A stretch of 64,000 nucleotides of DNA from Nematostella vectensis (taxonomy: Eukaryota > Cnidaria > Anthozoa > Actiniaria > Edwardsiidae), in NCBI RefSeq assembly GCF_932526225.1, contig NC_064038.1, forward strand, positions 13,455,070 to 13,519,069. The letters run 5' to 3'. A model generated the notes under the pieces. That model did not search any database. It worked only from the letters and a program-made list of their open reading frames with translations, and was not told the origin of the DNA. Every line of letters starts with the position of its first letter. Position 1 is the stretch's first letter. Positions 60,301 to 64,000 of this stretch are shown piece after piece. The position numbers and the translations under genes were made by a program.

Positions 60301-62289
60301 GTGATGTTGTTGCGTTACAGCAAGTGGTGGACCGCGTTACCGGGGATTATGATCACATGGTCTACCTTCAGTCAAACGAGCCAATGATCGTTAAGCTGCA
60401 GTCGCACTGGAAGGGTTACCTGGCGCGTAGGGCGTACAAAGACAGGCAGACTTTTATTAAGGAACAACTTCCCGCCATTCTAAGAATACAGGTGAGCTAT
60501 CTCTCATTGGCCTATCCATTTCACATGACAAAGACAGACAAATTTTTAACAAGGAACAGCTGCCCGCCATTCTAATAATACAGGTGAGCCATCTCTTATT
60601 GGCGTTAACTAAATCTTGACGAAGATTTATCAACCGTTGTTTATCTGTACTTTTTAATCGAGCATGAATCACCCCTCCCCTTGTAAAAAAACATTTATTA
60701 CGTATAAATGGAAAAATGAATAAAGAAAGCACAAAATTTACGAGCGCCGTGACATTCCCGCTGACTGTATTTCCCGTCATCCCATGTCACATGTCATTGG
60801 CATATTTGAATTTCGGGTAGCAAATTGAGACAGTTATATTTCATTCTATTTTCGCTATTTTTGTACATAAAATAAGCATACAGTTATATTGTTTAGAATG
60901 TCAATTGTTTAAAAAAATATCAATGTTGGTTGTTGTTACGGTTTATTATATCTTCAAACCTGTACCAAAACAATAGAAAATGAAATTTAGAATTATTAGA
61001 TTCATCTTACCAAATCATTCATCTAAATATCTTTCTACACTTGCTTTCAAGGTCCATCTATATAGTCGGGTTAATATATATATTAACCCGACTATATATG
61101 TCGGGTTAATATGTCGGTTATAACCCGACATATATATATGTCGGGTTAATATATATATATGTATATATATACATATATATACATATATATATACACTAAA
61201 GTGGAATTTCCTTCCAAATGTAAATTATTGTAGCTTTCCAAATCTCTTGTGAATTATAAATTCTCCATATATTGTTTTTCTTAGTGCTCTCGCTTAGTCT
61301 AGTTTTGATTGTTTTCTTTGGATAGAAAGTGAAACTCCACTTCCCAAAATGCAAATCTAGCTTTCCAAATTGCCTTTCTACATTTTATATTGTTCGTCTA
61401 TGTCCTTCCACTTTGCCGGGATCATTGTTTTCTTAAACATGTCCAATAGGCTTAAGTCATCGCGGATTAACAGCCGGTACTTTACAATCTGTCATTATGT
61501 GAGACGCATCTTTAGTCCACAGCACCTTGGCGAGCGTAACATGTTTTGAGAAAACTCGATATATCTTCTAGATCTAGCCACCAATAATGACTTCTGTATG
61601 AATATTTGATATGCAAGTCTTTTGCATGGAGTTCGCCTCTTTCGTATCCTTTTTGGAGCAGATGTTTCAGACAACCATGATGCTCTTGCCTTTATCGGCT
61701 TTGATTTTTATCGCTAATGTGCGTATTCTCACTAGATACTATTAACAATCTATATTTATGTTTCTGGTGTTGCAGAGCAAATTACGCGGATAAACAGTGC
61801 CAATATGTTTACCTTTTTTAAGTAACATTTTATTATTTCAGGCAAACATAAGGGGATTTTTACAGCGAGTGAAATATCGACGACGATTGGCGGAGTTGAA
61901 AAGTTCTGAAAATGACGTCATCAAGGTGAGTAACGTAATTCTTTACCAGTCTCCTTATTTCTATACGTTTCAACATCAGGCAAGGGTCAATAGATGCTCC
62001 GTTTAAACAGCCTCTGCCAGCCGCCATTTTGTCATCCTAGCAAAGTACCAAGTGTGAAAAAGCATCCATTTCCATCGGCTGATTTAGGGAAGGGAATGCG
62101 ATATTTTCCATTGAATTTGAAAAATAAAGGATTCAACTTTGTTTTAGATGGTTATTTCGAGGTTTTAACACATTGTGTCTTCCAATATTAAATGAAAACA
62201 ATGACAAAGGCGTGGCTGGCAAGGGCACTGTGAGTGTCGTCTCTATATGAGCTATAGCCAAAATATGTCCAAGTTTTTTTTTTATTATT

Positions 62290-62325
<36 letters not shown>

Positions 62326-63544
62326 ACATTAACGTTGTGTTTCCGTACCCATCATCATCGTCTGTATCACTTTATCTAAAACTTGTAATAGATGCGATGT
62401 TGAAACTCATCCCTCCCCCTGTTGTGGAAAGTGAACTTCAAAACTCACGCCTATTTGTAAAGATCTAGATAGATGCTGGCTGTAGTTGATGCAATGATGT
62501 AGTGCTGAACCGTTGTGAGGAATGGCGAATTTTGAGTTGTTGGTTGAGGCAAGGGTTTCAACCATTTAATTCCTTGCTCTGTCTGAGTTGTTGGTTTTAA
62601 CCATTTAATTCCTTGCTCTGTCTGAGTTGTCGGTTTTAACCATTTAATTCCTTGCTCTGTCTGAGTTGTCGGTTTAAACCATTTAATTCCTTGCTCTGTC
62701 TTTTAGATCCAGTCATGGATGCGCATGTGCCTTGCCCGCAAGAAATACCTACAGCGTGAGAAATACTTCAAAGAGCATGTGAGTATCACGTGAAAATACT
62801 CAAAAAGCCAGCGAGTTTCACGAGAAAGACAGGAAAGAGCACGAGAAAAGAAGCACGTGAGTATCACGAGAAATACCTGAAGGAGCACGTGAGTATCACG
62901 AGAAATACCTGAAGAAACACATGAGTATCACGAAAAATCCCTTTAAAACCACGTAAGTAGCACGAGAAATACCTACATGAGTATCACGAGAAATACCTGA
63001 AGAAACACATGAGTATCACCAAAAATACTTGTAAAAGCACGTGAGTATCACGAGAAATACCTACGTGAGCACCACGAGGAATACCCGAAAAAGAACGTGG
63101 GTGTCACGAAAAATGCCTAAAAAAGCACGTGGGTAGCACGAGGAATACCTCAAAAATCACTTGAGTAGCACGAGGAATACCTCAAAATGCACGTGAGTAG
63201 CACGAGGAATATTCCAAGGAGCACGTGAGTTTAAGTGAAATACTTCAGGGATCACGTGAGTATCATGTACTCTCTTAAGAAGCACGTGAGGTTCACGTGA
63301 AATACTCAATGAACAAGTGTGTACTATGAGAAACATTACAAGACACACGTTTATATACGACCTACGATTAAATAAACATTCTGTCAACGTGCAAAGCTAT
63401 CTTCGTAAGCACTTCATCTTCCCCCATTCTATTCTTACTTCGTCCATTTATACTCCGTTTTCATTCATCCACAGCAAGCAGCGATCATCAAGATCCAGGC
63501 GTGGGTGCGTGCGAACGTGGCGCACAACGACTACAAAAAACTCA
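38892..63544 (+). CDS. IQGAP1: IQGAP-family scaffold (IQGAP1-like), N-terminal 23 exons; continues past right edge
   Basis: Cytoplasmic scaffold linking Rac/Cdc42, actin and calmodulin. Exons: 38892-38958, 39028-39124, 39281-39437, 39610-39687, 40072-40148, 41258-41325, 41572-41663, 41760-41781, 41862-42040, 43640-43757, 45059-45222, 45910-45994, 46248-46411, 46905-46941, 48190-48353, 49367-49457, 56952-57115, 58180-58438, 59391-59530, 60321-60491, 61842-61925, 62707-62778, 63475-63544. They join in frame to 873 codons. A calponin-homology domain (about 40-160, from QNIAYQYLCHLEEARVW) is followed by IQGAP repeats (VIAINEAIDHQD, VFSINKALADED, AAISAINEAIDTGD), a WW-like segment (LVFFYNSQSGDTCWV) and four IQ motifs (LQSHWKGYLARRAYK, IRGFLQRVKYRRR, IQSWMRMCLARKKY, IQAWVRANVAHNDYK). 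The GRD and RasGAP C-terminus are off the window. Many introns carry splice-adjacent minisatellites, and intron 16 hosts another gene. Confidence 0.96.
40149..41257. other. IQGAP intron 5; nothing recognised
   Basis: AT-rich intron with a C-tract near 41047-41060 and a G-tract near 41183-41201. No gene or clear repeat family was seen. Confidence 0.65.
42049..42195. mobile_element. Dispersed repeat with CCTGTCAA ends, copy 3
   Basis: The left end reads ACCTGTCAATCTC and the right end GAGAGTTGACAGC, its approximate complement. The internal block AAAATCTTGAGACTCCC is shared with the copy at 7364. It lies just past the IQGAP exon 9 donor. Confidence 0.7.
42287..42894. mobile_element. 608-bp non-autonomous transposon with 21-bp TIRs
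   Basis: The left end TAACAGGGCTTCTGG and the right end CCAGAAGCCCTGTTA are inverted repeats that continue inward for about 21 bp. The flanking inner regions are rich in ATTACGCGG words. A CAGGG terminus is typical of hAT elements, but a convincing 8-bp target duplication was not found. It lies in IQGAP intron 9. Confidence 0.85.
43480..43620. repeat. Pyrimidine-rich CTGTC/CATC repeat before the IQGAP exon 10 acceptor
   Basis: Loose repeat of CTGTCTATCCATCTGCC-like words ending about 20 bp before the AG at 43638-43639. Confidence 0.65.
44549..44668. repeat. Tandem duplication, about 59 bp x 2
   Basis: TAATGACATAGAATGTAAAA and GAGCATTTGAGGTAAAATTA occur twice in succession, nearly identical, in IQGAP intron 10. 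Confidence 0.9.
45223..45909. other. IQGAP intron 11; homopolymer-rich, no gene
   Basis: Begins and ends with similar blocks (CAGGATTTCTTGGGGGG near 45250, CAGGATTTCTGGGAAGGGG near 45820). A dispersed element between these direct repeats is possible but its ends are unclear. Confidence 0.5.
46107..46194. repeat. About 90-bp imperfect hairpin
   Basis: AGACTTCTCTGGCCAGTGA pairs with the downstream TCACTGGATGAGAGAAGTCT across a short loop, and AGCCCCC pairs loosely with the outer bases. A small inverted repeat 54 bp before the exon 13 acceptor. Confidence 0.7.
46420..46795. repeat. 40-bp minisatellite just inside the IQGAP exon 13 donor
   Basis: About nine copies of a unit with GTTAGTCATGGCCTTCCC and TTGTGATGGGGAAGAGGG. 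It begins about 9 bp after the GT (46412-46413). The exon is not copied. Confidence 0.92.
47059..47263. mobile_element. 205-bp hAT-like MITE
   Basis: The terminal inverted repeats are CAGGGGCGGATCCAG and CTAGATCCGCCCCTG, flanked by TTACTA on both sides (6 of 8 positions of a possible 8-bp target duplication, GTTACTAC / CTTACTAT). The interior is G-rich with no coding sequence. This terminus is widespread among animal hAT-derived MITEs. Confidence 0.85.
47310..48203. repeat. 51-bp minisatellite carrying the IQGAP exon 15 acceptor
   Basis: About 17 copies (mostly 51 bp, some 49). Each unit contains CCCCTTCACTCTCTCTAG|TT, which is the pyrimidine tract and AG, followed by CTTACCATCACT, the first bases of exon 15. 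The array ends in the real exon (AG at 48188-48189). Upstream AGs at 48138, 48087 and 48036 are each 51 bp apart, in frame and free of stops. Confidence 0.97.
48487..49230. repeat. 26-bp minisatellite in IQGAP intron 15, about 28 copies
   Basis: Unit CGGTCACGCACAAACCGAG followed by YGAGAAA. It starts about 135 bp after the exon 15 donor. Copies differ at a few positions (CGAG/TGAG, CACGCAC/CACAAGC). There are no spacers, so this is a satellite and not a CRISPR array. Confidence 0.95.
49619..49802. mobile_element. About 185-bp MITE with GCATTCACACCA ends
   Basis: Left CCGCATTCACACCAGCAC and right GGTTTTGGTGTGAATGCAGC are inverted. An internal palindrome AAACCAGTTTAAAGG and TTAAACTGGTTTAAA lies next to the left end. 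It lies in IQGAP intron 16, upstream of the nested gene. Confidence 0.8.
49803..52160. other. IQGAP intron 16 upstream of the nested LRRC74A-like gene
   Basis: AT-rich sequence with no supported gene. A faint copy of the GTCTGATATTTTATT repeat lies at 50160-50275, and short GAAGCGAACGTAAGG repeats lie at 51390-51480. The promoter of the nested gene should lie at the right end. Confidence 0.6.
52161..55406 (+). CDS. LRRC74A: LRRC74A-like protein: leucine-rich repeats plus two EF-hands, nested in an IQGAP intron
   Basis: Three exons, 52161-53112, 53849-54069 and 55068-55406, join in frame to 503 residues with stop TAG. The N-terminus is acidic (DTEDDQVVPP, DTDLEEEF). About eight RI-type leucine-rich repeats run from about residue 95 to 320, with units such as LNISNNDIQEEGAIYIS and LDLSWNGFADDGAKSVG. 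A helical linker precedes two canonical EF-hand loops in exon 3: DKDNSKKITRAE (416-427) and DVDNDGNIDYSE (452-463). The tail is lysine-rich. LRR followed by C-terminal EF-hands matches the LRRC74A family of metazoans, which has no well-established biochemical role; calcium-dependent binding is inferred. The gene lies on the same strand within IQGAP intron 16 (49458-56951). Its introns hold a TTAA-flanked MITE and long CAT repeats. Confidence 0.9.
53131..53374. mobile_element. TTAA-flanked inverted-repeat MITE, copy 2
   Basis: 244 bp with TIRs TTAAAGCCGCATTGTCACC and complement. It is homologous along its length to 617-870 but inverted relative to it. It sits 18 bp past the donor of exon 1 of the nested gene. 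Confidence 0.88.
54073..54570. repeat. (CAT)n tract after exon 2 of the nested gene
   Basis: About 500 bp of CAT triplets interspersed with CAC, CAG and CATCATGTCAACATC, starting within 5 bp of the donor (GT at 54070-54071). Confidence 0.95.
54770..54995. repeat. About 55-60-bp tandem repeat rich in CAT
   Basis: About four copies of ACCACCATAATCCCGTTG followed by TTATCATCATC and GATATCATCATCATT, in the second intron of the nested gene. Confidence 0.9.
55497..55930. mobile_element. 434-bp MITE with 24-bp TIRs, rich in TTTCGCGA
   Basis: The left end ACCTTATTACACTTAATTTT and the right end AAAATAAAGTGTAATAAGGT are inverted repeats with one mismatch in 20. The interior is full of TTTTCGCGA words and has a central palindrome near TTGACATTAATGTCAA (55690-55720). 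It starts about 90 bp downstream of the nested gene's stop. A half copy lies at 13693-13885. Confidence 0.92.
56206..56300. repeat. 24-bp direct repeat, about four copies
   Basis: CGAATAACGAACCAGACAGA repeated head to tail, with small length variants. Confidence 0.85.
56405..56595. mobile_element. Dispersed about 190-bp repeat, copy 1
   Basis: Shares ordered blocks with 58965-59165: ACTTCAAAATAA, CTACGAATAAAGTCTGATA, GGCCGATGGAAATTGATGC, GAGCAGGAGCATAAAATG and GCGTGATTGGCCTTTAA. SINE- or MITE-like; ends not defined. It lies in IQGAP intron 16, between the nested gene and exon 17. Confidence 0.7.
57116..58140. repeat. Compound minisatellite carrying the IQGAP exon 17 end and donor
   Basis: Copies of the last 33 nt of exon 17 (CAGTGCTTCACGCTGGC ... 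GCCAAGGCAGAG) followed by the donor GTGAGTCACGC recur near 57194, 57311, 57485, 57600, 57717 and 57860. Further copies of GTGAGTCACGCAACACT and AGACAGACAGG fill the rest of the intron. A TAA appears soon after the first donor, so use of a later copy would truncate the protein. Confidence 0.95.
58458..58666. mobile_element. 209-bp MITE with CTAAGGGC ends
   Basis: The left end CTAAGGGCCCGTTTTTTT and the right end AAAAACGCGCCCTTAG are inverted. CATTCTGGAATGGGAATG pairs with CATTCTCATTCCGGAAT further in. Inserted 20 bp past the IQGAP exon 18 donor. Confidence 0.87.
58965..59165. mobile_element. Dispersed about 190-bp repeat, copy 2
   Basis: Same ordered blocks as 56405-56595 (CTACGAATGAAGTCTGATA, GCCGATGGAAATAGATGC, GAGCAGGAGCATAAAATGG). 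A third, inverted and more diverged copy appears at about 62020-62170. All lie in IQGAP introns. Confidence 0.7.
59550..59945. repeat. G-rich minisatellite just inside the IQGAP exon 19 donor
   Basis: About eight to nine copies, 40-60 bp, of GAGGCGTACCCAGAACCTG followed by TTRAGGGGGAGGGGGAGG. It starts about 20 bp after the GT (59531-59532) of the WW-encoding exon. Guanine runs are dense enough for G-quadruplex formation on the transcript strand. Confidence 0.92.
60436..60590. repeat. Tandem duplication of the IQGAP exon 20 end and donor
   Basis: The last ~55 nt of exon 20 (from ACAAAGACAGGCAGACTTTT to ATACAG) plus donor GTGAGC recur once about 93 bp downstream, diverged (GACAAAGACAGACAAATTTT ... 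AATACAG|GTGAGCCATC). The exon copy would encode a degraded repeat of the IQ-motif end. Confidence 0.9.
60592..61841. other. Rest of IQGAP intron 20
   Basis: AT-rich sequence with the palindrome cluster listed separately. No gene was recognised. Confidence 0.65.
61058..61195. repeat. Palindrome cluster with TCGGGTTAATAT arms
   Basis: A perfect palindrome of about 40 bp (ATATAGTCGGGTTAATAT and its complement back to back) is followed by two more copies of the TATGTCGGGTTAATAT arm and a (TA/CATA) tract. Able to form cruciforms. Confidence 0.93.
62284..62325. repeat. (TTG)n microsatellite
   Basis: About a dozen TTG triplets in IQGAP intron 21. Confidence 0.95.
62540..62706. repeat. 39-bp minisatellite at the IQGAP exon 22 acceptor
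   Basis: Four copies of a unit with GAGTTGTCGGTTTTAACC and ATTTAATTCCTTGCTCTGTC. The last copy runs straight into TTTTAG|ATCCAG, the 3' splice site of exon 22. The unit thus carries the branch-point and pyrimidine-tract region. Confidence 0.93.
62750..63310. repeat. About 32-bp minisatellite carrying the IQGAP exon 22 end and donor
   Basis: About 15 diverged copies of GAGAAATACCTGAAG followed by RARCACGTGAGTATCAC. This repeats the end of exon 22 (GAGAAATACTTCAAAGAGCAT) and its donor GTGAGTATCAC (GT at 62779-62780). Many copies keep AC|GTGAGT, a good donor consensus. Confidence 0.93.
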
Positions 63545-63629
63545 GTTAGTCCATACTTTCCTTTTTGCATGCTCATACATTTAGCATAACGTGTACATCT
63601 AGCATAGCGTGTGCATTTGGTCTTTGTTC

Positions 63630-64000
63630 ACGCTAGTTACCATGACACGGTCTTTGTGCTTGTCTAGTTACCATGACACGGTCTTTGTGCTTGTCTAGTT
63701 ACGATGACACGATCTTTGTGCTTGTCTAGTTACCATGACACGGTCTTTGTACTTGTCTAGTTACCATGATACGGTCTCTGTACTTGTCTAGTTACCATGA
63801 CACGGTCTTTGTACTTGTCTAGTTACGATGACACGATCTTTGTGCTTGTCTAGTTACCATGACACGGTCTTTGTGCTTGTCTAGTTACCATGACACGGTC
63901 TTTGTACTTGTCTAGTTACCATGACACGGTCTTTGTACTTGTCTAGTTACCATGACACGGTCTCTGTACTTGTTTTGTTACCATGACACGGTCTTTGTGC
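63630..64000. repeat. 31-bp minisatellite in IQGAP intron 23, runs off the edge
   Basis: About 12 copies of TCTAGTTACCATGACACGG followed by TCTTTGTGCTTG, starting about 90 bp past the exon 23 donor. Confidence 0.95.

Overview
The window is a piece of an intron-rich animal nuclear genome. Canonical GT-AG introns with conserved phases, metazoan-only or metazoan-typical genes (FAN1, LONP1, an SR splicing factor, FAM81, IQGAP, LRRC74A) and dense mobile DNA (CR1-like and APE-type LINEs, many short inverted-repeat transposons) all point to a metazoan. Moderate protein divergence with human-like exon structure suggests an anthozoan cnidarian such as a sea anemone. That placement is inference; no species marker was checked.

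Layout. 9-8852 (-): FAN1, nine exons, truncated by the window edge before its nuclease domain. 10919-33613 (-): LONP1, the mitochondrial Lon protease, 22 exons that join in frame to 954 codons. Its tenth intron carries a CR1-like LINE (about 18.1-23.5 kb, - strand), itself split by a second LINE on the + strand with a 7-bp target duplication. 33888-35210 (+): a single-exon two-RRM SR protein, head-to-head with LONP1. 37155-38255 (-): single-exon FAM81, converging on the SR gene and head-to-head with IQGAP. 38892-63544 (+): IQGAP, 23 exons in the window (CH domain, IQGAP repeats, WW-like domain, four IQ motifs), running off the right edge. Inside one IQGAP intron, same strand, lies a complete three-exon LRRC74A-like gene (52161-55406).

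The most striking signal is how often tandem repeats abut splice sites. In several introns the repeat unit contains the splice site itself, sometimes with 13-40 nt of the adjoining exon, so the true donor or acceptor is the terminal copy of an array of decoys. This is clear at LONP1 exons 2, 14, 16 and 20 and at IQGAP exons 15, 17, 20 and 22; weaker cases lie in FAN1 and at other IQGAP exons. In IQGAP exon 15 the 51-bp unit keeps frame, so three upstream acceptor copies could each add 17 residues. I did not find a description of such a pattern in memory, but no search was possible.

The genes do not form an operon. They are housekeeping or cell-biology genes (DNA crosslink repair, mitochondrial proteolysis, splicing, a coiled-coil protein, cytoskeletal scaffolding). 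The only evident shared regulation is through two divergent intergenic regions.
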